IMG/VR virus record: IMGVR_UViG_3300043570_002208
Location: 1 to 46,969 of that record
Strand: one strand, 5' to 3'
From: a virus
Length of the DNA: 46,969 nt
This document shows, one piece after another, positions 22,706 through 30,873 of the stretch. Position 1 is the first letter of the stretch, and every line of letters starts with the position of its first letter. Under the pieces are notes generated by a model. The model was not told the origin of the DNA and searched no databases. It saw only the letters and a list, made by a program, of their open reading frames with translations. The translations under genes and the position numbers were made by a program.

Positions 22706-23398
22706 TTACACAAACTCAACTTCGTTTGTTTCCGGATTCCAATCAATAGTCATTGGTTTTTGAGTGTAGATGTATCTCTCATCTAACACCGCAGAATTAA
22801 AGTGGTGGGTATCTCCTTTTCTAACGTAACCATATCCGGTATGGATGTGACCAACATTATGAAGTTTAACATTCAATCTCTCTAATCTTTCAACTAATAA
22901 CTCACAACCTAAGTTGTCGTGTCTTCTACCATCAACAGTATCTAATATTCCAAATGCTGGTCCGTGGGTAAGTAAGATGTCGGTATCATCAGGGATTCCT
23001 TCCCATTTACTAGCTAACCCAAAACCATTTTTAGGTAAATTAAATGCCCAATCGTAAAACCAAGGTTGCCAAGGGCTACCATAGATTTTTACTTCTCTCT
23101 CATCACCAACTTTGATTACCAATTCACTATCCTGAAGATATGTGATTCCGGAGTAGAAATCTAATATTTCTTTTACCTTATCAACGTTGTCTTGAAAACC
23201 CCAATCGTGATTTCCAGCAATAAATACCTTGTGAGTGTAACCTTCTATGTTGTTAAACCACTTACAGAACTCTCTGATTTCGTGTTCGTAACCCATAGAA
23301 GAAATGTCTCCACTATGAACTAACAAATCACCTCCCGGTAAATCGGCCGTCACTTGTTTGTGTTTATTGTGCGTATCAGATAAAAAAGTCACTTTCAT
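22706..23398 (-). CDS. calcineurin-like metallophosphoesterase
   Basis: 230 residues with all family motifs in order: LSDTHNKH near 5-12, GGDLLVHSGDISS near 22-34, FIAGNHDW near 59-66, LLTHGPAFG near 142, and NVGHIHTGYG near 186. Two divalent metals would be bound by these Asp, His and Asn residues. The closest described relatives are MPPED-type phosphodiesterases. The substrate could be a nucleotide, nucleic acid or protein phosphate. Host-type promoter, so probably early. Confidence 0.88.
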   Translation of the reverse strand: MKVTFLSDTHNKHKQVTADLPGGDLLVHSGDISSMGYEHEIREFCKWFNNIEGYTHKVFIAGNHDWGFQDNVDKVKEILDFYSGITYLQDSELVIKVGDEREVKIYGSPWQPWFYDWAFNLPKNGFGLASKWEGIPDDTDILLTHGPAFGILDTVDGRRHDNLGCELLVERLERLNVKLHNVGHIHTGYGYVRKGDTHHFNSAVLDERYIYTQKPMTIDWNPETNEVEFV

Positions 23399-23415
23399 AA
23401 TTTCTATTTTTTTTA

Positions 23416-23423
23416 CAAAGATA
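23416..23423 (-). promoter_or_regulatory. Bacteroidota-type -7 box (TATCTTTG)
   Basis: TATCTTTG on the minus strand, 17 nt before the phosphoesterase ATG. No clear -33 TTG. Confidence 0.55.
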
Positions 23424-23433
23424 ATAAAAAATC

Positions 23434-23670
23434 TTAGATTTCTATAACATTTGTCATTAATTCTCCTACGGAATAGTAATCAGTTAATGATTTAAAATTT
23501 GGGGGACATACGTCACCATTTTGAAATTCAATTTCATCTTGTTTATACTCTTCCGAAGTATAATCTACCATTCCTTTTTTCAAAGCTTCATATTTGTCTT
23601 CAGCTTCAACTTTAAATAATTGTAAGTCGTTTTCAAACAAACTTAAAATCCCTACCACATAATTTTTCAT
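23434..23670 (-). CDS. hypothetical protein
   Basis: 78 residues from MKNYVVGILSLFENDLQLFK. A start at 23751 is also possible and would overlap the upstream stop by 13 nt. One beta-alpha unit is suggested by LFKVEAEDKYEALKKG. I have seen this pattern in small phage proteins. Function unknown. Confidence 0.5.
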   Translation of the reverse strand: MKNYVVGILSLFENDLQLFKVEAEDKYEALKKGMVDYTSEEYKQDEIEFQNGDVCPPNFKSLTDYYSVGELMTNVIEI

Positions 23671-23738
23671 ATTTTCTTTATTTGTTAGTGGCCATTCTTT
23701 AGCCTTGTGTCTTGTTGAATGTCCTTTTGTGTTTTCGC

Positions 23739-24386
23739 TCAATCCCACCATTTTTCAATATTATCACTCATAATATTGAATAACAATTTTCGAGCTCTAT
23801 CGTGGTTAATATGTCCGATATTCATAGCAATTCTTTGTTTTTTATCGGTACTGACGTTATCGTGGTCTTCTAATGAAAAAATACCTTCACCATTTAAGAC
23901 TCTTTTATAAATTCGTGGATATTTTTTAAAGTAGTCATCGAAGTTTTCTTCTAATAATCGTGATTCCCAAGAACTATACCCTTCTTTTCCCGGTACGGGT
24001 TCAAACCAATGTTTTGTATTATGATAGTCAGTGTATTCGCCTGAATAAAATTCATCTTGAACTAACCCCATCAATTTTACGCACAATTTCATTCTTTTTA
24101 CATCTTCTTGAGCTCGAGTATGTAAGTCTCTACGACCAATATATTCAGCTTGTCCTGATAATTTATGTTTCATAATCTCAAAGATATAATGACTATCCCA
24201 ATTTCGGTCTTTCCATATAATTGGGAACCAATAAATTAGGTTCTTCACACCTTGTTTGATGTATTTGTGGTAATATCTACCATCGTGATTCCACCACAAC
24301 GGAATAAACTGTATTTTTCGTACAATCCACGATTTTTTTTCAGATTTTTCCGCCCATTCGTCGAATATGTCTTTTTCTGGTTCCAT
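23739..24386 (-). CDS. hypothetical protein of a common phage type
   Basis: 215 residues from the ATG at 24384-24386. Aromatic-rich: FIPLWWNHDGRYYHKYIKQG, then NLIYWFPIIWKDRNWDSHYI and IMKHKLSGQAEYI. This GRYYHK...WFPIIWKDRDWD pattern recurs in phages but has no function I can name. His and Asp residues are frequent. Promoter at 24403-24432. It ends just before the 23434 gene. Confidence 0.6.
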   Translation of the reverse strand: MEPEKDIFDEWAEKSEKKSWIVRKIQFIPLWWNHDGRYYHKYIKQGVKNLIYWFPIIWKDRNWDSHYIFEIMKHKLSGQAEYIGRRDLHTRAQEDVKRMKLCVKLMGLVQDEFYSGEYTDYHNTKHWFEPVPGKEGYSSWESRLLEENFDDYFKKYPRIYKRVLNGEGIFSLEDHDNVSTDKKQRIAMNIGHINHDRARKLLFNIMSDNIEKWWD

Positions 24387-24399
24387 TTCTAATATTTTT

Positions 24400-24612
24400 T
24401 TACAAAGATAGTAATTTTTCTTTATGAGACAAATAATTTTCATTAAAATCTCGATTAAAATTTATTTTTAAATCTTGAGTCATCTCAAAACTCCATTTAT
24501 TCATAAAATTATTGAATAAATTAATACAACATTCTATATGTTTATCAGTTTGGGATGAAAATAAGACCTTATTAACCCAATTGAACTCCTGGTGAATTTG
24601 ATATACGTCCAT
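24400..24612 (-). CDS. 70-residue hypothetical protein
   Basis: MDVYQIHQEFNWVNKVLFSS, with CCINLFNNFMNKWSFEM in the middle and a basic tail. Its 3' end overlaps the promoter of the 23739 gene. Start shares one base with the upstream stop. Function unknown. Confidence 0.5.
   Translation of the reverse strand: MDVYQIHQEFNWVNKVLFSSQTDKHIECCINLFNNFMNKWSFEMTQDLKINFNRDFNENYLSHKEKLLSL
24403..24432 (-). promoter_or_regulatory. Bacteroidota-type promoter
   Basis: TTG (24430-24432), 19 nt, then TATCTTTG (24403-24410) on the minus strand, 16 nt before the ATG at 24386. It lies inside the end of the 24400-24612 gene. Confidence 0.65.
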
Positions 24613-24872
24613 TATTTGAATTTACCCATATTTTTAGTCATAGACTCTAATTGTTTCATCATTTCACTCATGTCCGGGATATTTGCGAATAAATTAGGGT
24701 TTTTAATACCATCTTTACTAACAGAATTCATCATTTGAGATGGAAAACTTTTTTTTATTTCAGTAAATGATGTGAAAAGTTTTCTTCCATATTTTTTCCA
24801 CCATTTATAAATTAATACTATTGTCACCACTTGGACAATCACGAAAATTGTTAAAATTACATTTAAATACAT
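24612..24872 (-). CDS. small single-TM protein
   Basis: 86 residues. The N-terminal membrane helix at about 3-24 (NVILTIFVIVQVVTIVLIY) is followed by KWWKKYGRK, which suggests a cytoplasmic C-terminus. The rest is Met-rich and polar (DMSEMMKQLESMTKNMGKFK). A membrane-anchored early protein is possible. Function unknown. Confidence 0.55.
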   Translation of the reverse strand: MYLNVILTIFVIVQVVTIVLIYKWWKKYGRKLFTSFTEIKKSFPSQMMNSVSKDGIKNPNLFANIPDMSEMMKQLESMTKNMGKFK

Positions 24873-24958
24873 AGTTTTTTCTTTAAGAATAAATCATTAA
24901 TTTGGTTAAATCAAATTTTCAATTGAAATTACCATTATTTAATCTTATATTTAACAAT

Positions 24959-25228
24959 ATGAAAAGGTCAGTTCAATTTTACATAAACAATTTACGAAAA
25001 GATGAGATGGAAACCTTATTTGGTGAAGGTAGCCAAGTTGTTATTAATTTTATCAAATACTCAACCAATAATAAATGTTTCACAATCGATTGTAAATTAC
25101 TTACAACCGACCCTGAATTATGTGAAGATTTTTTCCCTGATGGATTAATTCTTTTAGTGATGGAGAGTTGGAAATATACGGGACTTAGAGAAAATATTAA
25201 CATAAGTCACTCAATCGATGTTAAATAA
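24959..25228 (+). CDS. hypothetical protein
   Basis: 89 residues from the ATG at 24959, which is preceded by TATATTTAACAAT, a near match to the late box at the usual distance. Helical N-terminus (MKRSVQFYINNLRKDEMETL), then CKLLTTDPELCEDFFPDGL. Overlaps the convergent 25221 gene by 8 nt. Function unknown. Confidence 0.55.
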   Translation: MKRSVQFYINNLRKDEMETLFGEGSQVVINFIKYSTNNKCFTIDCKLLTTDPELCEDFFPDGLILLVMESWKYTGLRENINISHSIDVK

Positions 25229-25415
25229 ATAAATGTAAATCAGATTGAATTAAACCTTCTGTCGTAAAACTTTCAAACACTTCCTGGACGACCGTAGAAA
25301 AATTAATTTTTGGGTCATTATTTCTAATTTTAGTTACTTCATTTGAGAATTCTCTGAATACTCCTGAAATATGTGCGAAATAGTACATTTCCTCAACGTG
25401 TTCTTCGTTTGACAT
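25221..25415 (-). CDS. 64-residue hypothetical protein
   Basis: Helical, acidic and aromatic (MSNEEHVEEMYYFAHISGVF, then VVQEVFESFTTEGL). Convergent with the previous gene. No motif recognised. Confidence 0.45.
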   Translation of the reverse strand: MSNEEHVEEMYYFAHISGVFREFSNEVTKIRNNDPKINFSTVVQEVFESFTTEGLIQSDLHLFI

Positions 25416-25535
25416 AATAATATAAAAGTTTTAGGGGGTTAATTACTAATAATTATAGTAATATTTTGTTTTTTAATCAATATGGTTTGATTTTTATTTT
25501 TATTAATCTTATAATTATCTAAAACATTTAATTTT

Positions 25536-25964
25536 ATGAAAAAAGTAGAAACAACAAGTAAAGTAAAAGTACATTACACAGGTAGATTAGAAGACGGAAC
25601 AATTTTTGATACATCAATCGCTGAAGGTAGAGAACCATTAGAAGTTGAACTAGGTTTAGGACAACTTATTAAAGGATTTGAATCAGGATTAATTGATATG
25701 TCTGAAGGTGATAAAAAAACTGTTGAGATTTCTGTGGAAGACGCTTACGGTGAGCCAAAACCTGAATTTATCAATGAAGTTCCAAAAACTAATGTTCCTG
25801 AAGGAATTCAAGTTGGTGAATCTTTACAAGGTATGGGACCTCAAGGGCCCGTTAATGTTCAAGTCGTTGCCGTGAATGATGAAACTGTCACATTAGACGC
25901 AAATCATCCGTTAGCCGGTAAAAATCTTATATTTGATTTAGAAGTTATTGAAATTTCTGAATAA
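25536..25964 (+). CDS. SlyD-type FKBP peptidyl-prolyl isomerase
   Basis: 142 residues. The FKBP half (KVKVHYTGRLEDGTIFDTS, then GLGQLIKGFESGLIDMSEGD) is followed by an insert-in-flap segment (KPEFINEVPKTNVPEGIQVG) and the closing LDANHPLAGKNLIFDLEVIE. This is the SlyD architecture, without its His-rich tail. It would speed proline isomerisation and act as a holdase. The leader carries ATCTAAAACATTTAA, also present before the clpP operon. Ends at the terminator at 25967-25995. Confidence 0.92.
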   Translation: MKKVETTSKVKVHYTGRLEDGTIFDTSIAEGREPLEVELGLGQLIKGFESGLIDMSEGDKKTVEISVEDAYGEPKPEFINEVPKTNVPEGIQVGESLQGMGPQGPVNVQVVAVNDETVTLDANHPLAGKNLIFDLEVIEISE

Positions 25965-25966
25965 TT

Positions 25967-25995
25967 AAAAAGGGACTTAATTGTCCCTTTTTTTA
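25967..25995. terminator. bidirectional hairpin terminator
   Basis: AAAAGGGAC and GTCCCTTTTT around a short loop, between the FKBP gene and the convergent 25993-26382 gene. Confidence 0.85.
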
Positions 25996-26382
25996 TTTAT
26001 ACATCTTTTTTTCGTCTTTTGGATATTTCTTTTCATATTTTTTAATAATTGCTCCGGATTCAGAATTCGCTTCATCTTCATTCTTACCACCAATATCAGG
26101 ACCTTGATTACGTTTTAAAATTGTTCTTTGATATTCGTGAACCCATTCGTGGGCAAGTGTTCTTAAAATGTCCCTATTCATTCTACCCTTAGATAAAATT
26201 AATAACTCATCTTTATCATTTCTTTGACCTGTTGTCATATTACCAACTCTTTCACCAACAAACTTAATCGTTATATCATTTTTTAATGGATACAGTTTTT
26301 GTAAGTATTTGATGAAGTCATTAAAGAATTTATAATTCTCTTTTGGAACATCAGAATCAATATGTTTAACTATTACTTTCAT
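25993..26382 (-). CDS. small zinc metallopeptidase-like protein (HEWVH)
   Basis: 129 residues. H78-E-W-V-H82 lies in LRTLAHEWVHEYQRTIL, followed by NEDEANSESGAIIKKY as a possible third-ligand helix. This is short for a complete peptidase, but the WssMP/SprT-like core can be this small. A TATTTAT box lies 4 nt upstream. The MKVIVKHIDSD start is not a clear targeting module. Substrate unknown. Confidence 0.6.
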   Translation of the reverse strand: MKVIVKHIDSDVPKENYKFFNDFIKYLQKLYPLKNDITIKFVGERVGNMTTGQRNDKDELLILSKGRMNRDILRTLAHEWVHEYQRTILKRNQGPDIGGKNEDEANSESGAIIKKYEKKYPKDEKKMYK

Positions 26383-26386
26383 ATTT

Positions 26387-26393
26387 ATAAATA
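26387..26393 (-). promoter_or_regulatory. late-type TATTTAT box, 4 nt before the HEWVH gene
   Basis: The minus strand reads ATATATTTAT, AAAT, ATG. Spacing is exact. Confidence 0.6.
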
Positions 26394-26433
26394 TATTAAA
26401 ATTTGTTAGTATTTATAATAAACTAAATTTTAT

Positions 26434-27036
26434 ATGTCTAAGAAAATTTTAATAACAGAAGAAGATAAAAACCACATTAAATTATTATATAATATTAATG
26501 AACAGGGGGCCGATGATATTTTTAAAGGATTAACCGATAAAATATCCAATATGTTAAAAACAGGCAAGTTTAATGATGATGACGATAACACTTCAAATAA
26601 CATAACAACAACTGATGACGATTTTTATAAATCAGTTTTAAAATGTTTAGGTGCTGAACCAACTAAAAATAATATGTTATTTATGTACGCTTGGAGACAA
26701 GCTGAAGGTGGTAAAGCAAAAAACAACCCATTCAATACTACTATGAAAATGCCTGGAGCAACAAATATTAGTAATACTTCCGTAGGTGTTAAAAATTATT
26801 CAACTCCGGAAGAAGGTATTGAAGCAACCTGTAAAACTCTTAAAAATGGTAGAGATAAATACGGATATTATAATATTATCGATGGACTAAAAAATGATGT
26901 AGGTTTATCTCAATTATCCGATGCAGTTATAAATTCAAAATGGGGTACTAAAGATTTATTACGTAAAGTAACTCAAGGATATGTTTCCGGTCATTCCCCA
27001 AAACCACACCCAATCAATAAATCAGAAATCGCTTAA
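26434..27036 (+). CDS. targeting-module lysozyme-like protein
   Basis: 200 residues. The N-terminus MSKKILITEEDKNHIKLLYN, then INEQ, is a targeting module with I-N-E-Q at the expected site. After an acidic linker, residues of about 85-190 contain FMYAWRQAEGGKAKNNPFNT and VGVKNYSTPEEGIEAT. This resembles lysozyme-like glycosidase domains with a catalytic Glu in QAEGG. A wall-cutting enzyme carried in the particle is likely and separate from the GH19 endolysin. Late box at 26410-26416. Confidence 0.65.
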   Translation: MSKKILITEEDKNHIKLLYNINEQGADDIFKGLTDKISNMLKTGKFNDDDDNTSNNITTTDDDFYKSVLKCLGAEPTKNNMLFMYAWRQAEGGKAKNNPFNTTMKMPGATNISNTSVGVKNYSTPEEGIEATCKTLKNGRDKYGYYNIIDGLKNDVGLSQLSDAVINSKWGTKDLLRKVTQGYVSGHSPKPHPINKSEIA

Positions 27037-27042
27037 AACAAC

Positions 27043-27064
27043 AAAACCGACATATGTCGGTTTT
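27043..27064 (+). terminator. palindromic hairpin terminator
   Basis: AAAACCGACA, TA, then TGTCGGTTTT and further T. It follows the lysozyme-like gene and faces the convergent 27066 gene. Confidence 0.85.
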
Positions 27065-27065
27065 T

Positions 27066-27422
27066 TTATTTAATAAAGTGTAATAAAATATAACTTAATT
27101 TGTATCCGGTGAACGCTCCTAAAGCAGATGGTAATGGAAACACAATTAATTTACCCAAATCAGTCACATATTTTGTTCTATTAACAATCTTACCCATAAA
27201 GAAATAATATACTAAATAATCTAAGAATACCGCAATATCGGTACGTGTAGAGATGAAAACAACTAAGGTAGCACCTAAGAACCCAAAGGTAAAATTATCT
27301 CTTACACCCACCCAAATTTCTTTTGGTGTTGCACTCTTATATTCCTTAACAATTTTATTAATTTTTACTTTATTTTTCTTAAAGTAATTATTGTTCTCCG
27401 AGTCTATATTTTGTTTTTCCAT
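27066..27422 (-). CDS. membrane protein
   Basis: 118 residues. A basic soluble N-terminus is followed by three or so hydrophobic segments at about 46-60, 66-78 and 92-116 (FTFGFLGATLVVFI, FPLPSALGAFTGY). The start overlaps the upstream gene by 35 nt. It might be a holin or a membrane modifier; no family is recognised. Confidence 0.5.
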   Translation of the reverse strand: MEKQNIDSENNNYFKKNKVKINKIVKEYKSATPKEIWVGVRDNFTFGFLGATLVVFISTRTDIAVFLDYLVYYFFMGKIVNRTKYVTDLGKLIVFPLPSALGAFTGYKLSYILLHFIK

Positions 27423-27579
27423 CTAATGTTTCTGCCGTAAATTCATCCTTATTTAAGAATGTTAGTTCTAATTGGATACTTGCCACTAATAATTCCTCAA
27501 CTTGGTCCCAAGTTATCAAACCTTTCATCCATAATGTATGGAGTGACCTCATCATCTCAAATTCTGTTGCTTCGTTCAT
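27388..27579 (-). CDS. 63-residue hypothetical protein
   Basis: Helical start (MNEATEFEMMRSLHTLWMKG), then ITWDQVEELLVASIQLELT. Overlaps both neighbours (35 nt downstream, 23 nt upstream). Its composition fits a real small acidic protein. Function unknown. Confidence 0.5.
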   Translation of the reverse strand: MNEATEFEMMRSLHTLWMKGLITWDQVEELLVASIQLELTFLNKDEFTAETLDGKTKYRLGEQ

Positions 27580-27760
27580 TTTCTACTTGTTTATATAATT
27601 CGTCTAAATTTTGTTCATCTAACTCTGTTGTTGTGAATTGTTCGTTTGTTAATTCACATAGGTAGAAGTGGTGATTCACATTGTATTGTTTTCCTCTGTA
27701 ATTTAATGTGGATGGTTCCGACATTAATTTCATTTCTTTTCCGGTTAATGGACTTTTCAT
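27557..27760 (-). CDS. 67-residue hypothetical protein
   Basis: MKSPLTGKEMKLMSEPSTL at the start, then FYLCELTNEQFTTTELDEQN. The opening resembles short zinc-less versions of small phage ribbon proteins, with only one Cys here. Function unknown. Confidence 0.5.
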   Translation of the reverse strand: MKSPLTGKEMKLMSEPSTLNYRGKQYNVNHHFYLCELTNEQFTTTELDEQNLDELYKQVENERSNRI

Positions 27761-27765
27761 AATAT

Positions 27766-27969
27766 TTATATTAGTTGGTATTTAATCCAAATTTCTGTTT
27801 GTTCAGGTAATGTAAATATGGAATGAATGAATAATTTTGTTTTACCTAATTTACGATTTCTTTCCAAGTAATTTTGAAAATCATTAAAATCTATAAATCT
27901 TCGGGTACATACACTATATTTTTCATCATTATATTCAAAAGTCGATGTCGTTATTTGTGTTATAGTCAT
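27766..27969 (-). CDS. 67-residue hypothetical protein
   Basis: Beta-rich start MTITQITTSTFEYNDEKYSV, then a basic helix. Overlaps the 27966 gene by 4 nt (ATGA-type). Function unknown. Confidence 0.5.
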   Translation of the reverse strand: MTITQITTSTFEYNDEKYSVCTRRFIDFNDFQNYLERNRKLGKTKLFIHSIFTLPEQTEIWIKYQLI

Positions 27970-28202
27970 AATATTATTTCAATTGTTATACCTGCCGGTC
28001 CTAATGATAGGTTGTAGGTGTTAAATCTATTATCGTTTAACCACCCATACTTTTTGAAGTTAAAGATTATCACATCTTTTCCTTCGTATTGTGCGTGGAT
28101 GGCATTTGTTTGGTAATCAATCGCCGGATGAGACACAAACCCATTTTTAACCGGATTTATGAATTCTTTTTCCAATTCCTGTGTCTGAATATGTATTAAC
28201 AT
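27966..28202 (-). CDS. 78-residue hypothetical protein
   Basis: MLIHIQTQELEKEFINPVKN, then YEGKDVIIFNFKKYGWLNDN. Mixed alpha/beta. Lies 3 nt after the GIY-YIG gene. Function unknown. Confidence 0.5.
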   Translation of the reverse strand: MLIHIQTQELEKEFINPVKNGFVSHPAIDYQTNAIHAQYEGKDVIIFNFKKYGWLNDNRFNTYNLSLGPAGITIEIIL

Positions 28203-28205
28203 TTT

Positions 28206-29036
28206 TTATTCTTTATATTGGTAATTATTAAATTTTTCATTATTACTTTTCACTCTCCAACGAATTGTAACCATTGGAATTTTAAGTATATTTGACGCTT
28301 CCGCCAAACTTTCATAAATAATATTATCAATCATTACCGGTTTCATATTTGTTGGTTTTACCCCTTTCCTTTTTTCACTTAATTTTTTTTTAGTCTCTTC
28401 GGAATGTTGTTTCCCATAAAATGGATTATTGTTTTTAGTTCTAGGTCTACATTTGTTACAATGAATGTGACCATAACCTATTCTTTTACCACATTCACAA
28501 TAAACATATGTAACACCACCTTTCCAATTTGGGTTTTGTTCTTTATCGTAACTTCTTCTATTCTCCAATGACTTTTTAATAATATCTATTGGTATTTTTT
28601 TACCCTTCCAAAATCCATCTTTACCATACATCCCATTTTTTTCACCTGAAACAATTTCACTTCTTTTTTTTCTTTCATCTTCAGTTAGATTGTCCCAATA
28701 TTTTTTTGTGGAGATTCTTTGTTTTTCAACCCAATTCTCACCATACTTTATAAATTCAGACAAATCACCCCCTGTTCCACCTTCAGTCAAATTATAACCA
28801 TTTTCAATAGTTTTTAATTTATCTATCCAAAAAATTTCTTTTTCATTCAATTCATTTTTATTAAAGCACTCTTCTAAAATTGTTTTAGAAAAATTTTCTA
28901 ACCCATATTTTTTTATTGATAACTTAATTAATTTTCCACTTCCAAAATACTTTTCAAATGACTCACCACTATATTGTCCAATATAAGATTTACCATTTAT
29001 ATTGTTTTTTATTTCATAGATTAAAAACTTTTTCAT
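28206..29036 (-). CDS. GIY-YIG homing endonuclease with NUMOD motifs
   Basis: 276 residues. The GIY-YIG core opens as LIYEIKNNINGKSYIGQYSG, with the Arg/Glu region following (ENGYNLTEGGTGG). Next come NUMOD3-type repeats (GKDGFWKGKK, NNPFYGKQHSEETKKKLSEK), a zinc-binding segment (YCECGKRIG ... CNKC) and a C-terminal NUMOD1/helix-turn-helix part (ESLAEASNILKIPMVTIRWR). This is the domain order of segB/I-TevI-like free-standing enzymes. It lies directly downstream of thyA. TATTTAT box 30 nt upstream at 29067-29073. Confidence 0.88.
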   Translation of the reverse strand: MKKFLIYEIKNNINGKSYIGQYSGESFEKYFGSGKLIKLSIKKYGLENFSKTILEECFNKNELNEKEIFWIDKLKTIENGYNLTEGGTGGDLSEFIKYGENWVEKQRISTKKYWDNLTEDERKKRSEIVSGEKNGMYGKDGFWKGKKIPIDIIKKSLENRRSYDKEQNPNWKGGVTYVYCECGKRIGYGHIHCNKCRPRTKNNNPFYGKQHSEETKKKLSEKRKGVKPTNMKPVMIDNIIYESLAEASNILKIPMVTIRWRVKSNNEKFNNYQYKE

Positions 29037-29092
29037 ATTGATTTAGTTTAAGGATTACTCTTTAATATAAATATCATAAAATTATGAAAAAA

Positions 29093-30241
29093 CTAGTTAG
29101 ATAATGGCATTTTTATGGTTGGATGTGATTGATAATTTTCAACAATAAAATCAGTTATTAGACAACTATTCAAAAATTCAGCAACACTTTCATTAAAATT
29201 AATTTGGTTAGACATAACTAATTTAGGTAATTCAAATGGTTTCCTTGTTAATTGTTCTTTAACACCATCTACTTGGTTTTTATAGATATGAGCATCACCT
29301 AAATTAGTAATTAATTCGTCAGGTATCATATTAACCATTTTCCCAATAATTTCTAATAATAAACCATAAGATGATATATTAAATGGAAGCCCTAATGGAA
29401 CATCATTTGACCTCATATTAAACATTAAAGAGATTGCTCGTTTTGGGATGTCATTATCGTTTAGTAAATCCATAATATCGTGTTCTTCCATATTATGCCA
29501 CGACATATCTTGACTGAAATTGTTTTTATTCCAAATATCTTTTCTATCATCTAAACTCAACTCTCTTGTATAAACTTGAAATCCATAATGACAAGGTGGA
29601 AGAACCATTTGGTCTAATTCTCCAACATTCCAAGCATTAACCATCAATCGTCTTGAGTCTGGATTTGTTTTAAGGTCGTTGATTAGGTTTGTGATTTGGT
29701 CTATACCTTTTTTACTAAGGTGTTCAATTTCTTCTTTAGAACCAAATTGTAATTTGTTATAGTCTTCTCTCCATTTATCACTATCATAACCCCACTTTCT
29801 CCATTGCTTACCGTACACAGGACCTAACTCACCCCACTTCTTAGCAAACTCATCATCTGTTTTGATTTTGTTGGTGAATTCTTCTTGTGTTAATATTCTA
29901 GGTGGCATCGCATCTATTACGGGGTCATTTGATAATCTATCAAAGGATTCTAAAATACTTTGTTTATAAGATTTGTAGCAATCACCATCCCAAATATGAC
30001 AATTATTATCAACCAAAAACTTAATGTTGGTATCTCCTCGTAAGAACCAAAGAAGTTCTGTTACGATTGTTTTGAATGGCATTTTCTTTGTAGTCAAAAG
30101 AGGAAAACCATCTTTCATATCGTGACGTATTTGTCTTCCGAATACTGAGATTGTCCCTGTACCTGTTCTGTCTTGTTTTGTTACTCCGTTGTCAAGAATG
30201 TCTTGGAGAAGGTCTGTGTATTGTTTATCTAGTTTATTCAT
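29093..30241 (-). CDS. thyA: thymidylate synthase ThyA
   Basis: 382 residues, longer than the usual 264. The core is intact: QDRTGTGTISVFGRQIRHDM near 24, LWFLRGDTNIKFL near 68, GELGPVYGKQWRKWGYD near 147, VLPPCHYGFQVY with the catalytic Cys near 217, and LMFNMRSNDVPLGLPFNISS near 275. It converts dUMP to dTMP with methylene-tetrahydrofolate. Extra length lies before GPVYGKQW and in about 45 residues after CHYGFQVY, as in some Bacteroidota ThyA. Last gene of the long operon; GIY-YIG gene next. Confidence 0.95.
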   Translation of the reverse strand: MNKLDKQYTDLLQDILDNGVTKQDRTGTGTISVFGRQIRHDMKDGFPLLTTKKMPFKTIVTELLWFLRGDTNIKFLVDNNCHIWDGDCYKSYKQSILESFDRLSNDPVIDAMPPRILTQEEFTNKIKTDDEFAKKWGELGPVYGKQWRKWGYDSDKWREDYNKLQFGSKEEIEHLSKKGIDQITNLINDLKTNPDSRRLMVNAWNVGELDQMVLPPCHYGFQVYTRELSLDDRKDIWNKNNFSQDMSWHNMEEHDIMDLLNDNDIPKRAISLMFNMRSNDVPLGLPFNISSYGLLLEIIGKMVNMIPDELITNLGDAHIYKNQVDGVKEQLTRKPFELPKLVMSNQINFNESVAEFLNSCLITDFIVENYQSHPTIKMPLSN

Positions 30242-30407
30242 ATTTCAAAATATCTACGTAATAATTATCGGTGTTATAACCGTATTTAATTCTGTTTTGT
30301 TCTGCCTCTTCTTTAGTTTTGAAAGGAGCCAAAATTACATTATGTTCTTTGCTCCCGTGTGCCGGTGATTTTTCATACACAGCATAAAGATTATTTATAA
30401 GTCCCAT
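30234..30407 (-). CDS. 57-residue hypothetical protein
   Basis: Frame from the ATG at 30405-30407, reading MGLINNLYAVYEKSPAHGSK and ending YYVDILKYE. It overlaps the thyA start by 8 nt, which matches the coupling seen through the operon. One beta-alpha-beta unit is suggested (HNVILAPFKTKEEAEQNRIK). Function unknown. Confidence 0.55.
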   Translation of the reverse strand: MGLINNLYAVYEKSPAHGSKEHNVILAPFKTKEEAEQNRIKYGYNTDNYYVDILKYE

Positions 30408-30431
30408 ATACTTTTTCTTTTTCGTTTTATT

Positions 30432-30578
30432 TTATTCAGTAGTAACTTCAGTATCATCACTATCACTTGTATCTTCTTCTTCATCCTCTAATTCTTTATT
30501 ACGTTGATACCACATTGGATTTGGTAACCCACTGTAATGGTCCCATAATTCATCGTCAATTATTTCCGGTTTATTCAT
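30432..30578 (-). CDS. 48-residue acidic protein
   Basis: MNKPEIIDDELWDHYSGLPN, then MWYQRNKELEDEEEDTSDSD. Start overlaps the stop of the 30571 gene by 8 nt. Small, acidic and Trp-containing. Function unknown. Confidence 0.5.
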   Translation of the reverse strand: MNKPEIIDDELWDHYSGLPNPMWYQRNKELEDEEEDTSDSDDTEVTTE

Positions 30579-30873
30579 ATTTTTTATCCACAAAGGAATG
30601 TATTAATTCGGCTTGTATATCAATTGTGGTGAAATGTATAAATATTTCACCACCTTTACTTTCATTATCAAGGTATAATTCATCAAGATAAGTTTCAAAC
30701 TCTTTCATTTCAGATAACACCATTTCCTTATCAATAGTTAAGTTACCTCTGAAAATCATATAATATGATAGTAACGGTAAAATAGAATCGTTCAATTCAA
30801 AAAGGTGACTTCCGTTACAACGATGTTCACCTTTCTTATAGGTACATCTAAAATTATATTCTTTACTCTCCAT
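30571..30873 (-). CDS. hypothetical protein
   Basis: 100 residues. CTYKKGEHRCNGSHLFELND near the start has Cys and His that might bind metal. The rest is helical and acidic (MVLSEMKEFETYLDELYLDN). Overlaps neighbours by 8 and 11 nt. Function unknown. Confidence 0.5.
   Translation of the reverse strand: MESKEYNFRCTYKKGEHRCNGSHLFELNDSILPLLSYYMIFRGNLTIDKEMVLSEMKEFETYLDELYLDNESKGGEIFIHFTTIDIQAELIHSFVDKKYE

Noticed and set aside
30160-30210. Similarity of ThyA DILDNGVTKQDRTG to the ENGVK repeat
   Set aside because: It is a normal conserved ThyA segment, so the likeness is chance.
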